64,000 bases of DNA from Pseudohongiella nitratireducens (GTDB taxonomy: Bacteria; Pseudomonadota; Gammaproteobacteria; Pseudomonadales; Pseudohongiellaceae): positions 1 through 64,000 of the forward strand of contig NZ_LWHM01000016.1 in the NCBI RefSeq assembly GCF_001642735.1, written 5' to 3'. Both the position numbers and the translations under genes were made by a program. Under the pieces are notes generated by a model. That model did no database searches. It was not told the origin of the DNA and saw nothing but the letters and a program-made list of their open reading frames with translations. This document shows, in pieces, positions 10,131-19,195 of the stretch (the first letter of the stretch is position 1; the number at the start of each line of letters is the position of its first letter).

Positions 10131-10171
10131 AAAAATACCCCCGCAACTTGAAGGTTGCGGGGGTATTTTTT
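10131..10171. terminator. Bidirectional Rho-independent terminator
   Basis: A near-perfect hairpin with arms AATACCCCCGCAAC and GTTGCGGGGGTATT around a TTGAAG loop. It has an A-run on one side and a T-run on the other. It separates the plus-strand kinase gene from convergent dnaJ and can stop transcription from both sides. Confidence 0.95.
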
Positions 10172-10219
10172 AACAAAGCTTTAATTTGATCTGTGAGGCT
10201 CTGCTACCTTTGGAGTAAA

Positions 10220-11341
10220 TCAGGCTCGCAGGTCGTCGACGAATTTTTTGACACCGTCGAACCAGCTGCTCTTCTTCGGTGACTGTTTATTGCCTTCATT
10301 GTCGCCGATGGTCTGAAATTCCTGCAGCAGCTCTTTCTGACGTTTGGTCAATTTCACTGGCGTTTCCAGTGCCACACGACACAGCAGGTCACCTGGGCCG
10401 CCACCGCGAACTGACGTCACGCCTTTACCACGCAAACGGAACAGTTTGCCGGTTTGTGTCTCCGCCGGAATCTTCAGCTTGACACGGCCATCCAGTGTTG
10501 GCACTTCCAATTCACCACCAAGAGCCGCATCGACAAAGCTAATCGGAATTTCGCAATGCAGGTCACGCCCATCTCTGACAAACAGTTTGTGAGGGCGAAT
10601 GTGAACCTGAACATACAAATCGCCGGCTGGTCCACCCTGGCTACCTGCCTGTCCTTCGCCGGTCAGGCGGATACGATCGCCATCATCAACGCCGGCAGGC
10701 ACTTTGACTGAGAGAGTCTTCTGCTCCTCAACCTGGCCACGGCCATGACAACTGCCACAAGGATCTTTAATCTGCTTACCGCTACCGTGACAGCGCGGAC
10801 AGGCTTGCTGCACAGAGAAAAAGCCCTGTTGCATCCTTACCTGCCCCATACCATTACAGGTGGAACAAGTGATCGGGGCAGAGCCCTTCTTGGCCCCACT
10901 GCCATCACAGGTTTCACAAGAAACAGTCGTCGGTATACGAATCTTGACGGTGGTGCCTCGTACGGCTTCCTCCAGATCAAGTTCCAGGTTGTAGCGTAAG
11001 TCAGCGCCTTTCCGCACGCCACTGCGACCACCCCGGCCACCACCACCGAAGATATCACCAAAGATATCGCCAAAGATGTCACCAAAGTCGCCAGCGCCAT
11101 GGCCACCTGCCTGACCTTCCATTCCCGCATGACCGTATTGGTCGTAACGAGCTTTTTTGTTTGCATCAGAAAGTACCTCGAAAGCCTCATTGGCTTCTTT
11201 AAAGCGGTCTTCTGATGCTTTGTCTCCCGGGTTACGATCCGGGTGGTGTTTCATGGCAACGCGCCGGTAAGCTTTCTTGATGTCAGCTTCCGACGCGTCA
11301 CGACTTACACCGAGCACTTCATAGTAGTCTCGTTTTGACAT
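10220..11341 (-). CDS. dnaJ: Chaperone DnaJ (Hsp40)
   Basis: Co-chaperone that stimulates DnaK ATPase and delivers clients. The 373-residue protein has a J domain with HPD in [12 protein letters not shown] Gly/Phe-rich linker with three repeats of GDIFGDIF-type sequence follows. Next comes a zinc region with four CxxCxGxG modules ([32 protein letters not shown]) and the C-terminal substrate-binding domains. It follows dnaK by 20 bp and is the last gene of the heat-shock operon. Confidence 0.98.
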   Translation of the reverse strand: MSKRDYYEVLGVSRDASEADIKKAYRRVAMKHHPDRNPGDKASEDRFKEANEAFEVLSDANKKARYDQYGHAGMEGQAGGHGAGDFGDIFGDIFGDIFGGGGRGGRSGVRKGADLRYNLELDLEEAVRGTTVKIRIPTTVSCETCDGSGAKKGSAPITCSTCNGMGQVRMQQGFFSVQQACPRCHGSGKQIKDPCGSCHGRGQVEEQKTLSVKVPAGVDDGDRIRLTGEGQAGSQGGPAGDLYVQVHIRPHKLFVRDGRDLHCEIPISFVDAALGGELEVPTLDGRVKLKIPAETQTGKLFRLRGKGVTSVRGGGPGDLLCRVALETPVKLTKRQKELLQEFQTIGDNEGNKQSPKKSSWFDGVKKFVDDLRA

Positions 11342-11361
11342 GTTAAGTCAGCCAGTCTGTA

Positions 11362-13293
11362 TTATTTGTCATCCTTCACTTCTTCGAACTCAGCGTCTAC
11401 GGCATCATCAGCACCACCAGACTCGCTGCCTGCTGCTGCATCATCTGCGGCACCCGCAGCATCACCGGCACCACCTTGCTCAGCATACATTTTCTGAGCC
11501 AGACCAGAGGACGCTTCAGTCAGCTCTTTGGTCTTCGCTTCGATTTGCTCAAGGTCACCAGCTTTCAGCGCTTCTTCCAGTTCAGTGATCGCTGATTCGA
11601 TCTTCTCTTTCTCATCAGCTTCCACTTTGTCAGCCGCATCGGTCAACGTCTTGCGTGTCGCATGGATGAGGCCATCTGCAGTGTTGCGAGCGGTTACCAG
11701 TTGCTCAAACTTTTTGTCGTCCGCAGCGTGGGCTTCAGCATCCTTCACCATACGATCAATTTCTTCATCCGACAGACCGCTTGATGCCTTGATGACAATG
11801 GACTGCTCCTTGCCAGTCGCCTTGTCCTTCGCAGACACATTCAAAATACCGTTGGCATCCAGGTCAAAGGCAACTTCAATCTGAGGCATGCCGCGCGGCG
11901 CTGGCGGGATATCAGCCAGGTCAAAGCGGCCAAGCGACTTGTTCTGACCCGCCTGCTTACGCTCACCCTGTACCACGTGAATGGTCACAGCGGTCTGATT
12001 GTCGTCCGCAGTAGAGAATACCTGTGTTTTCTTGGTGGGGATGGTTGTGTTCTTGTCGATCAACACGCTGGTCACACCACCTAACGTTTCAATACCCAGA
12101 GACAGCGGCGTAACGTCCAGCAACAGCACGTCGTTAACATCACCGGCCAGTACCGCAGCCTGAATGGATGCACCCAGAGCAACGGCTTCGTCAGGGTTTA
12201 CATCACGACGCGACTCTTTGCCAAAGAACTCCGCGACTTTCTTCTGTACCAATGGCATACGTGTCTGACCACCGACAAGAATAACGTCGTTAATCTTGCC
12301 TGTATCCAGGCCAGCATCCTGCAGGGCAACACGAACAGGCTCCAGCGTCCGATCAACCAGATCTTCCACCAGGGATTCAAATTTGGCGCGTGTCAGCTTT
12401 TGCACCAAATGCTTCGGACCAGACGCATCTGCCGTGATATAAGGCAGGTTAACTTCTGTTTGCTGGGCGGAAGACAGTTCAATCTTGGCTTTCTCTGCGG
12501 CTTCTTTCAAACGCTGCAGTGCCAGCGGATCGCTCTTCAGATCCATGCCGCTTTCTTTGTGGAACTCGTCAGCCAGGTAGTCAATCAGACGCAGGTCGAA
12601 GTCTTCACCACCCAGGAATGTGTCACCGTTGGTGCTCAGCACCTCGAAGGTGTGCTCACCATCGGTCTCAGCGATTTCGATGATCGAGATATCGAAAGTA
12701 CCACCACCCAGGTCAAACACAGCAATCGTGCTGTCACCTGACTTCTTGTCCATACCATAAGCCAGGGCGGCTGCCGTCGGCTCATTGATGATACGTTTCA
12801 CTTCCAGGCCAGCAATACGACCTGCGTCTTTAGTCGCCTGACGCTGGGAATCATTAAAATATGCCGGCACAGTTACGACTGCCTCGGTGACTTCTTCACC
12901 CAGGTACTCTTCTGCCGTTTTCTTCATTTTCTTCAGAACCTGAGCAGAGATCTGGGGAGGAGACATGTCCTCACCGTTCACTTGCACCCAGGCATCACCA
13001 TTATCGGCCTTTGTGATTTTGTAAGGCACCATTTTGATGTCTTTCTGAACCACTTCGTCCTGAAACTGACGACCGATCAATCGCTTGATCGCAAACAGGG
13101 TGTTTTCCGGGTTAGTCACTGCCTGGCGTTTTGCCGGCTGACCAACCAGGGTTTCGCCGTCTTTCGTGTAGGCAATAATGGAGGGGGTTGTGCGATCACC
13201 CTCAGCATTTTCAATTACCTTGGCCTTACCACCTTCCATGATTGCGACACAGGAGTTGGTCGTACCCAGGTCAATACCAATAATTTTACCCAT
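11362..13293 (-). CDS. dnaK: Chaperone DnaK (Hsp70)
   Basis: ATP-dependent Hsp70 of 643 residues. The N-terminal nucleotide-binding domain starts [12 protein letters not shown] and has [11 protein letters not shown] and an [10 protein letters not shown] motif. The interdomain linker [19 protein letters not shown] and the substrate-binding domain follow. The C-terminal tail is rich in Ala/Gly/Asp and ends near the typical acidic EEVKDDK. A candidate promoter lies between grpE and dnaK, so dnaK may be expressed both with grpE and on its own. Confidence 0.99.
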   Translation of the reverse strand: MGKIIGIDLGTTNSCVAIMEGGKAKVIENAEGDRTTPSIIAYTKDGETLVGQPAKRQAVTNPENTLFAIKRLIGRQFQDEVVQKDIKMVPYKITKADNGDAWVQVNGEDMSPPQISAQVLKKMKKTAEEYLGEEVTEAVVTVPAYFNDSQRQATKDAGRIAGLEVKRIINEPTAAALAYGMDKKSGDSTIAVFDLGGGTFDISIIEIAETDGEHTFEVLSTNGDTFLGGEDFDLRLIDYLADEFHKESGMDLKSDPLALQRLKEAAEKAKIELSSAQQTEVNLPYITADASGPKHLVQKLTRAKFESLVEDLVDRTLEPVRVALQDAGLDTGKINDVILVGGQTRMPLVQKKVAEFFGKESRRDVNPDEAVALGASIQAAVLAGDVNDVLLLDVTPLSLGIETLGGVTSVLIDKNTTIPTKKTQVFSTADDNQTAVTIHVVQGERKQAGQNKSLGRFDLADIPPAPRGMPQIEVAFDLDANGILNVSAKDKATGKEQSIVIKASSGLSDEEIDRMVKDAEAHAADDKKFEQLVTARNTADGLIHATRKTLTDAADKVEADEKEKIESAITELEEALKAGDLEQIEAKTKELTEASSGLAQKMYAEQGGAGDAAGAADDAAAGSESGGADDAVDAEFEEVKDDK

Positions 13294-13366
13294 AATATCC
13301 TCTCCGTTTATCCGGCACCGGCAAAGTCAAATGCCAGCCGGCGATAAAATATTCAATCTTGTCTTC

Positions 13367-13395
13367 TATATAAGTTCGTTTTTCGTAAATTCAAG
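13367..13395 (-). promoter_or_regulatory. Candidate sigma-32/sigma-70 promoter before dnaK
   Basis: On the minus strand CTTGAAT (13395-13389) is followed after 14 bp by CTTATATA (13374-13367). The first element fits the sigma-32 -35 box well and the second fits its -10 (CCCCATNT) poorly. The same bases also read as TTGAAT-16-TATATA, a reasonable sigma-70 promoter. It lies in the 115-bp grpE-dnaK gap. Confidence 0.5.
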
Positions 13396-13408
13396 GCTGG
13401 CGATGAAT

Positions 13409-14083
13409 TCAGGCACTGGTATTCACGTTATTACCTTGTGCCGGGCCATCCGCAGGCCCTTTTGACACCATCACCATCGCAGGACGAAGCACCCTGCCGT
13501 TGAGCGAGTAGCCTTTCTGCATCACAGCAACCACAGAGTTAGGCTCAGCGGTATCGCTCTCGACCAGACTCATTGCCTGGTGGAATTGCGGATCAAAGGG
13601 CTCACCCGTTGGATCAAGCGCCTCTACGTTGGATTTTTTCAGGCAGTCAAGGAAGCTCTTCAATGTCAGCTCAACCCCTTCCCGCAGTGCCACCACCTGC
13701 TCATCATTGCCCGTCGCTGCCTGCAAGGCGCGCTCAAGGTTGTCAATGACCGGCAACAACTCAGAAATCAATTTCTCCTGGCCGTACTTGTGTGCCTTTT
13801 CCACATCCTGCTCAGCACGGCGCCTGATATTCTGGACTTCCGCATGCAATCGCAGGACTTCATTCTGCTTCTCTGCCAATTCGGCCTCAGTTGCAGCCAA
13901 TTTGCCCGCCATGTCCAACTCAGCCTCACCGGCAGACTCACCAGTTTCCGGGCTATCATCACCAGCATTGGCGTTGCCTGCTGCTGTCTCAGCTTCTTGT
14001 TGATCTTCGCTAACCTCTTCAAAAGAGGGGCTTTCTGTATTTTGCTCTTCTGCTTCAGGTCGCTTTGTCGATTCTTCGCTCAT
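13409..14083 (-). CDS. grpE: Nucleotide exchange factor GrpE
   Basis: Releases ADP from DnaK. The 224-residue product has an acidic, disordered N-terminus of about 70 residues. A long coiled coil follows (about 70-110, including [19 protein letters not shown]). The beta domain contains the GrpE signature around [17 protein letters not shown] and ends with [15 protein letters not shown]. The ATG at 14083 has GAAGG 10-13 bases upstream. A longer frame from 14155 has no support, because the sigma-32 promoter would lie inside it. Confidence 0.96.
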   Translation of the reverse strand: MSEESTKRPEAEEQNTESPSFEEVSEDQQEAETAAGNANAGDDSPETGESAGEAELDMAGKLAATEAELAEKQNEVLRLHAEVQNIRRRAEQDVEKAHKYGQEKLISELLPVIDNLERALQAATGNDEQVVALREGVELTLKSFLDCLKKSNVEALDPTGEPFDPQFHQAMSLVESDTAEPNSVVAVMQKGYSLNGRVLRPAMVMVSKGPADGPAQGNNVNTSA

Positions 14084-14128
14084 AGTCCAATTACCTTCAA
14101 ACCGATGTTTCTTGCCACTGTGTGCTGA

Positions 14129-14156
14129 ATATGGGGACGGCATGCTATGATTCAAG
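14129..14156 (-). promoter_or_regulatory. Sigma-32 heat-shock promoter of grpE-dnaK-dnaJ
   Basis: On the minus strand CTTGAAT (14156-14150), a 13-bp spacer and CCCCATAT (14136-14129) match the sigma-32 consensus CTTGAAA / CCCCATNT at all but one defined position. The -10 box ends 45 bp before the grpE start. Placement at the head of the chaperone operon supports the call. Confidence 0.88.
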
Positions 14157-14260
14157 TGTTAATTTCAGTATTTTTCACAACACCCCAACCGCTCTTCTTC
14201 AGAACGGCAAACGGACATTGCAGACAGGCTAGATCGACTGGATAGGCTGGTGAGAACAAC

Positions 14261-15955
14261 ATGCTCAGACACCTGACGATAAAGAATATAGCAATCGCTG
14301 AATCTCTGGACATTGAATTTCAGCCTGGTTTGACGGTGCTTACCGGTGAAACCGGAGCAGGTAAATCCATTATTCTAGGTGCCATGGGCCTGATCCTCGG
14401 AGACCGGGCTGACCGTGACGTGGTCAGAAGTGGCGCCAGCAAAGCCGACATCAGCGCTGAATTTGACATCAGCCGCCTGCCTCAGGCCATTAACTGGCTC
14501 ATTTCACAGGAATTGCTGGAAGAGAACGATGTTGCCGCCCCCTGCCTCATCCGGCGCACAGTCAGCGCTGATGGCCGCTCCCGCGCCTGGATCAACGGTA
14601 GCCAGATGACCCTGCAAGCACTGTCTGCGTTCGGAAAGCTGCTGATGGACATTCATAGCCAGCATGAGCACCACTCTCTACTGCAAAGAGCGACCCAACT
14701 ACGGCTGCTCGACGGTTATGCCGGTCTAACCAGCGATAGCGCCTCACTACAGACGTTGAGTGATCAAATCCGGCAAATTCAGCGAGATCTGGATGAGCGC
14801 CAGCAGCAGCAAAAAGAGAAACAGGCACAGCTAGAACTGGTCAGCTACCAGTTGGAAGAACTGCAGAACCTGGAACTTGAAACCGGCGAAGTGGTAAAAC
14901 TGGAAACGGAACTAGAGCAACTTGATAGCGCCGAAGACCGCATACGCACCCTAAGCGGGTTGATCAACCTGTGCCAGGAGAGCGAAGAAGGGAATCTTTG
15001 CCAGATGCTGCAACTGGCTAACCAGCAGATCCAGAGCATCAATGAAACCGGGCTGTCCTCCAGCCAGGAGCTGCTTGCCACCGCCTTAATCAACGTTGAG
15101 GAAGCCAGCAGCGAACTCAGGCAGCATCTGGACAAAATCGAAGTCGATCCGGAACGGCTGGATATGATCAATCAACGTCTTGCCGACATTCAGAAACTGG
15201 CTCGTAAACACAAAGTCGGCACCAGTGACCTGCCACACCTGCAAACAGAGCTGGAAGCAGAGCTGGCTCAGGGCGTTGAACTGGACCAGTCCCTGACCAG
15301 CATGCAACAAGAGCTGGAGAAGCTGAAAGAAGAGTGGCAAAAACGGGCTGCCGGCATCAGTAAACAGCGCCGCAAGGCTGCTAAGTCATTGTCCAGGGAC
15401 ATTAACGCTCAGTTGGCTGAACTAGCCATGCCCGATGCCAGGCTGAGCATTGTATTTACTGACATTGATGCGGAGCGGGCCAGCGGACTGGGGCTTGAGC
15501 AAGCGGAATACTACATTGCCACCAACACCGGTCAGGCGGCAAAACCACTTAGCAAAATAGCTTCGGGCGGCGAATTATCGAGAATCAGTCTGGCTATTCA
15601 GGTCATTACAGCCAAAACCACGCAAACGCCAACCCTGGTGTTTGACGAGGTGGATGTCGGTATAGGCGGAGCAGTGGCTCGAACCGTGGGCAAGCTGCTA
15701 CGACAACTGGGTGAGCGGAGTCAGATTCTGTGTGTTACCCACCAGGCGCTGGTCGCCGGTCAGGCACACCAGCACTTACATGTCAGCAAGAACACCAGTG
15801 CCGGACAAACCTTGTCGCAAGTGAACACCCTCTGCAAGCAGGAAAGACTGGAGGAGGTTGCACGAATGCTGGGCGGGGAAACAGATAATCAAGGGAACCC
15901 CAGCGAAGAATCTCTGGCTCATGCCAGAGAGGTCACGCTGGAGCAATCAGGTTAA
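14261..15955 (+). CDS. recN: DNA repair protein RecN
   Basis: SMC-like ATPase that acts in double-strand break repair. The 564-residue protein has Walker A GETGAGKS near residues 29-36 and a central region of long coiled-coil arms (about 150-370, Gln/Glu/Leu rich). The ABC signature appears as SGGELSRI and Walker B as LVFDEVDVGIGG. It is divergent from grpE, as in many gammaproteobacteria. In E. coli recN is strongly SOS-induced, but I see no clear LexA box (CTGT-N8-ACAG) in the upstream 177 bp. Confidence 0.97.
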   Translation: MLRHLTIKNIAIAESLDIEFQPGLTVLTGETGAGKSIILGAMGLILGDRADRDVVRSGASKADISAEFDISRLPQAINWLISQELLEENDVAAPCLIRRTVSADGRSRAWINGSQMTLQALSAFGKLLMDIHSQHEHHSLLQRATQLRLLDGYAGLTSDSASLQTLSDQIRQIQRDLDERQQQQKEKQAQLELVSYQLEELQNLELETGEVVKLETELEQLDSAEDRIRTLSGLINLCQESEEGNLCQMLQLANQQIQSINETGLSSSQELLATALINVEEASSELRQHLDKIEVDPERLDMINQRLADIQKLARKHKVGTSDLPHLQTELEAELAQGVELDQSLTSMQQELEKLKEEWQKRAAGISKQRRKAAKSLSRDINAQLAELAMPDARLSIVFTDIDAERASGLGLEQAEYYIATNTGQAAKPLSKIASGGELSRISLAIQVITAKTTQTPTLVFDEVDVGIGGAVARTVGKLLRQLGERSQILCVTHQALVAGQAHQHLHVSKNTSAGQTLSQVNTLCKQERLEEVARMLGGETDNQGNPSEESLAHAREVTLEQSG

Positions 15956-15970
15956 GATAACCTTAACCTG
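15948..15970. terminator. Short hairpin at the recN-fur convergence
   Basis: CAGGTTAAG (15948-15956) and CTTAACCTG (15962-15970) form a perfect 9-bp stem with a 5-nt loop that includes the recN stop codon. There is no T-run, so termination strength is uncertain. Confidence 0.4.
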
Positions 15971-15985
15971 GGCGTACCGCGGTCA

Positions 15986-16408
15986 CTAGCTGGCTTTCTG
16001 GCAATCTCCGCAGATACCATAGAGATACAGCGAGTGATCGGTAATTTCAAAGCCGTATTCAGCAGCAATTTTGTCCTGACGTTCTTCGATGATTTCATCA
16101 AAAAACTCTTCCACTTTGCCACATTTGTTGCAGACGATATGGTCGTGGTGCTCCACTGTGTGGAGTTCAAAGACCGAATGACCGCCTTCAAAACGGTGGC
16201 GCATTACCAGGCCCGCAGACTCAAACTGGGTCAGTACCCGATAGACTGTTGCCAACCCTACTTCTTCACCCTGGTCAATCAGCGCTTTGTACACATCTTC
16301 GGCGCTGAGATGCCGGGTCTCAGAATTTTCCAGCAATTGCAGAATTTTCACCCGAGGCAGTGTGACCTTCAGGCCGGCTTTTCTTAGTTCCTGATTCTCC
16401 GAAGACAT
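15986..16408 (-). CDS. fur: Ferric uptake regulator Fur
   Basis: Fe(II)-dependent repressor of iron acquisition genes. The 140-residue protein has the N-terminal winged helix with the recognition region GLATVYRVLTQFESAGLV. The dimerisation domain carries HTVEHHDHIVCNKCGKVEEF and a C-terminal CGDC. Start and length match Pseudomonas Fur. Divergent orientation to bamE is the conserved arrangement. Several Fur-box candidates occur in this window and would be its targets. Confidence 0.97.
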   Translation of the reverse strand: MSSENQELRKAGLKVTLPRVKILQLLENSETRHLSAEDVYKALIDQGEEVGLATVYRVLTQFESAGLVMRHRFEGGHSVFELHTVEHHDHIVCNKCGKVEEFFDEIIEERQDKIAAEYGFEITDHSLYLYGICGDCQKAS

Positions 16409-16466
16409 AATCCTTCTCTGATCGTTGTTAGATGGTTCAATTGAATGGATAGGCTGATAACTTCAT

Positions 16467-16515
16467 GGTAAAACAGGTAAGCTGTTTTACCCATGTATCC
16501 GGCTAGGGTATTATG
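16467..16515. promoter_or_regulatory. Palindrome and bamE promoter in the fur-bamE region
   Basis: GGTAAAACAG (16467-16476) and CTGTTTTACC (16482-16491) form a perfect 10-bp inverted repeat with a 5-bp centre. The right arm ends in TTTACC, which is placed as the -35 of a promoter with a 17-bp spacer and TATTAT (16509-16514) reading to bamE. The left arm gives the same TTTACC on the other strand toward fur. It may be a regulator site over two divergent -35 boxes. Confidence 0.5.
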
Positions 16516-16555
16516 CACACTAATGTCACATGATGAAAGCAACTGAAGCTCAACT

Positions 16556-16990
16556 ATGATGAATTTACTAGGCAAACAAGGCGCTCCGCGTATTCTTTCT
16601 TGCGCGGCGGCATGTTTACTCGCGCTAACGCTTGGCGCCTGCTCCTCCATACCTGTACCCAACTTTCCCGGCGTTTACAAGATACCAATTGCGCAGGGCA
16701 ACATCATCACCCAGGAGATGATAGACCAGCTTGAGCCAGGCATGACCCGTCGCCAGGTCATTTATGTCATGGGGACTCCGCTGGTACGTGACCCATATAA
16801 CCAGGATCGCTGGGACTATGTCTTCAACTACCAGCCAGGCGGCGAAGAACGTGGCCAGGAACGTATCAGCCTGCATTTCGAAAACGACGCCCTGACACGC
16901 TTTGAAGGTGATTTCGAGCCGGCTGAAGGTGCGGCATGGTACAGCGTTAGCCAGGATACCGCAGAAGCCTCTGATACTGACGCCAGTTGA
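16556..16990 (+). CDS. bamE: Outer membrane protein assembly lipoprotein BamE
   Basis: Lipoprotein subunit of the BAM complex that helps fold outer-membrane beta barrels. The 144-residue precursor has a signal peptide ending in the lipobox LTLGAC. The SmpA/OmlA domain follows, with LEPGMTRRQVIYVMGTPLV and the W-x-Y-V-F core. The fur-bamE divergent pair is conserved in gammaproteobacteria. The Zur-like gene begins 9 bp after its stop and is probably co-transcribed. Confidence 0.95.
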   Translation: MMNLLGKQGAPRILSCAAACLLALTLGACSSIPVPNFPGVYKIPIAQGNIITQEMIDQLEPGMTRRQVIYVMGTPLVRDPYNQDRWDYVFNYQPGGEERGQERISLHFENDALTRFEGDFEPAEGAAWYSVSQDTAEASDTDAS

Positions 16991-16999
16991 TACCCCCTT

Positions 17000-17458
17000 A
17001 TGGAAGCGACAATCAGTAAAACCATAGAGAAAGCCCACGACATCTGTCAGCAACAAGGGGCGCGCCTGACTGAGAAGCGCAAACGGGTACTTTCAGTGGT
17101 CCTGACAGCACCCGGCCCACTCTCTGCTTATGAAGTCGCAGACCTATACCGTGAACGCTTTGACCAGTCCCTCTCGGTAATGTCTGTTTACCGAATGCTG
17201 AATTTTTTGAAAGACAATGAGCTGGTTCACCGGCTTGAGACGACAAACCAGTATCTGCCCTGTTCACACATCAGTTGTCGTCACCCACACGAAATCCCAC
17301 AGTTCCTCATCTGTGACAAATGCCGGAATGTCAGTGAAATCGGTATTCGACGCGAGGTATTACAGGAACTCAGTGCCAATATCGAAGGCAGTGGCTTCAA
17401 ACTGGCCGAACAGCAATTGGAGTTTCACGGCCTTTGCGAGCAATGCCAGTCCTCATGA
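17000..17458 (+). CDS. Fur-family regulator, Zur-like
   Basis: A 152-residue Fur-family protein. Its start (kAHDICQQQGARLTEKRKRVL) and end (HGLCEQC) resemble E. coli Zur more than Fur. It has a winged-helix segment SVMSVYRMLNFLKDNELVHRLE, a structural-zinc CDKCRNV pair and a second CEQC pair. By family knowledge Zur represses zinc uptake in zinc-replete cells. The assignment to zinc is inference. It sits 9 bp after bamE, which is unusual, because zur commonly lies beside znuCB. Confidence 0.8.
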   Translation: MEATISKTIEKAHDICQQQGARLTEKRKRVLSVVLTAPGPLSAYEVADLYRERFDQSLSVMSVYRMLNFLKDNELVHRLETTNQYLPCSHISCRHPHEIPQFLICDKCRNVSEIGIRREVLQELSANIEGSGFKLAEQQLEFHGLCEQCQSS

Positions 17459-17464
17459 ACGCCA

Positions 17465-17500
17465 GTGATACATCAAACCTTTTTGAGCTTGACGTATCAC
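17465..17500. terminator. Hairpin after the Zur-like gene
   Basis: GTGATACATCAA and TTGACGTATCAC pair over 12 bp with one mismatch around a 12-nt loop, 6 bp after the stop. It lies between convergent genes, so termination is likely, although no strong T-run follows. Confidence 0.5.
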
Positions 17501-17529
17501 TTTCAGTATATCGCAACCGTATCAGGATA

Positions 17530-18057
17530 TTATAAAGACACCGCCGGCAATTGCTGGGAGCGGCTCATCTGCTCCAGTGTCGACATCCCTGGATTGAACT
17601 CCCGGTGACAGGTTTCACAGGTTTGAATCAACTGCCCGCCGGCACGAACCATTAACTCAGTATTACGCGCTTTGACAGCATTCAGGGCACGGGCTCCGTC
17701 TTCGCTCAACTGTGTAGCCAGGGCTCGCCACCGCGGGTTGCCAGCATGCTCGGCATCCATGCTACCGGTACCCGGAACGGTCAGCAAAGTGCCACCTACC
17801 TGAATCTGAAACGTCGCCCGCTCCAGCTCACGCCAGTCCCTGTCTGTCTGAGGGTTATTCCAGGTAGCCGCCCAATAGGGGTCTGCAGCCAGATTGACCA
17901 ATGAAACCATGATTTCCTCATGGCTGACAGGCAAACGTTCGACAGTTTGCGAGGTTGTCGTTTCACCACCACCGCAGGCACTTAGCATCAGTGCCGACAA
18001 AACTGCCACGGTCATTGGTCTGCCATGCTTCGCTATGGTTTGTTTCAGGTCAATCAT
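17530..18057 (-). CDS. Lipoprotein with a single c-type haem motif
   Basis: A 175-residue predicted lipoprotein. It has a signal peptide with lipobox LMLSAC (Cys28) and a C-terminal haem-attachment motif CETCH at residues 147-151. The motif near the C-terminus, with a mostly helical preceding domain, recalls class II cytochrome c (cytochrome c'). That would give a haem-binding or electron-carrier protein on the periplasmic face of a membrane. I do not recognise a named family. It stands alone between the convergent Zur-like gene and an ArsA-type gene. A second possible start is Met15. Confidence 0.75.
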   Translation of the reverse strand: MIDLKQTIAKHGRPMTVAVLSALMLSACGGGETTTSQTVERLPVSHEEIMVSLVNLAADPYWAATWNNPQTDRDWRELERATFQIQVGGTLLTVPGTGSMDAEHAGNPRWRALATQLSEDGARALNAVKARNTELMVRAGGQLIQTCETCHREFNPGMSTLEQMSRSQQLPAVSL

Positions 18058-18205
18058 TGTCAGCTCCTGTTATTGTTTTTGATCATGCAGTGTCTTAATC
18101 GTATGCGCAAGCCATGCTAAAGACAACTGCGGAAATGAACTCATGTTTTATCACATCCGTGCCATGACGCAAAAATAGCACAACAATGTGATCAGACAGT
18201 GACGG

Positions 18206-19195
18206 TCAGTTGGCGAACTGCCGTGCGAAAGCCCGCAAATCATCAACGCCAAGCACATCATGTGCACTGAGCGTGAGGTCTTGTCGCTCAATATGCCCTA
18301 GCTGCGTATTAAGATCCTGCAAATGTATCTCTTCCTGTGCCTTTCTTTCTGCGAGAAAACCCGTCAGACCCTCTGCCGGCAAACGCTTGTTAACAACCAG
18401 TCCAGCCACATCAACTCCGGTTCGTTTGAGTTGTTTGGCCAGCTCAATACTTTCCAGCACCGGAAGTCGCTCTGCTGCCAGTACTATCACGAAACCACTG
18501 TAGTTCTGGTCCAGTAACTTTTCTCTCAGGTTGGCAAACCGCTGTTTACGGCGATTCAATATACGACGAATTTTACTTTCACGGTCCTCATCATGCGCTG
18601 CCGGCTCAGCTCCAAGCATGTTATTGCCCACTGAACGGTCCTTGCCAAGCGTATTCAAAACAGCAGTGAACTTATCCGCTTTTTCTCTACGCTTTATCAA
18701 TCCTTCAGTCCATACGGACATCATTTCCGGAAGAGCCATCAACCGGGCAGTGTGTCCCGAAGGCGCAGTATCGAAAATCACCAGATCATAGTCATCATGC
18801 TGCTCTACCACCTCAGCAATTCTCTCCAGCATCGCTGCTTCCTGCATGCCGGGTGCTTCACGAGACAACTCTATATGCTTATCCACTTCTCCCGCCATAC
18901 CCGCAGGCATCAACCGGCGCAATGCAGAAGAAACTTCCTGCAGGTGGGACTCCACCGTCTTCTCCGGATCCAGCTCCATTCCATCGAGACCTGGCGCCAG
19001 GCGTACCGCTTTGGGGCCAATTTTACGCCCAAACAGATGACCGAGATTGTGAGCAGGGTCAGTGGAAACCAGCAAGACTCGCTTGCCGGCATCAGCCATT
19101 GCCAGGGCAGTCGCCGACGAGACCGTTGTTTTGCCCACACCGCCTTTACCACCAAAGAAAAGCACGCTGCGTTGTGACGCCAGACTTAACAGCAT
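18206..19195 (-). CDS. ArsA/Get3-family ATPase
   Basis: Deviant-Walker P-loop ATPase of 329 residues. The P-loop GGKGGVGKTT lies near the N-terminus, the A-loop-like STDPAHNLG follows, and DTAPSGHT (switch II) lies in the middle. It is a single ArsA half, and no arsR/arsB genes are near, so arsenite export is unlikely. The start ATG at 19195 lies inside the end of the upstream small gene, with an overlap of 10 bp, so the two are translationally coupled. Some long N-terminal candidates (from 19243) would overlap the upstream gene further and lack a site for initiation. Confidence 0.85.
   Translation of the reverse strand: MLLSLASQRSVLFFGGKGGVGKTTVSSATALAMADAGKRVLLVSTDPAHNLGHLFGRKIGPKAVRLAPGLDGMELDPEKTVESHLQEVSSALRRLMPAGMAGEVDKHIELSREAPGMQEAAMLERIAEVVEQHDDYDLVIFDTAPSGHTARLMALPEMMSVWTEGLIKRREKADKFTAVLNTLGKDRSVGNNMLGAEPAAHDEDRESKIRRILNRRKQRFANLREKLLDQNYSGFVIVLAAERLPVLESIELAKQLKRTGVDVAGLVVNKRLPAEGLTGFLAERKAQEEIHLQDLNTQLGHIERQDLTLSAHDVLGVDDLRAFARQFAN

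Noticed and set aside
14157-14260. LexA (SOS) box upstream of recN
   Set aside because: No CTGT-N8-ACAG-like palindrome was found in the gap.
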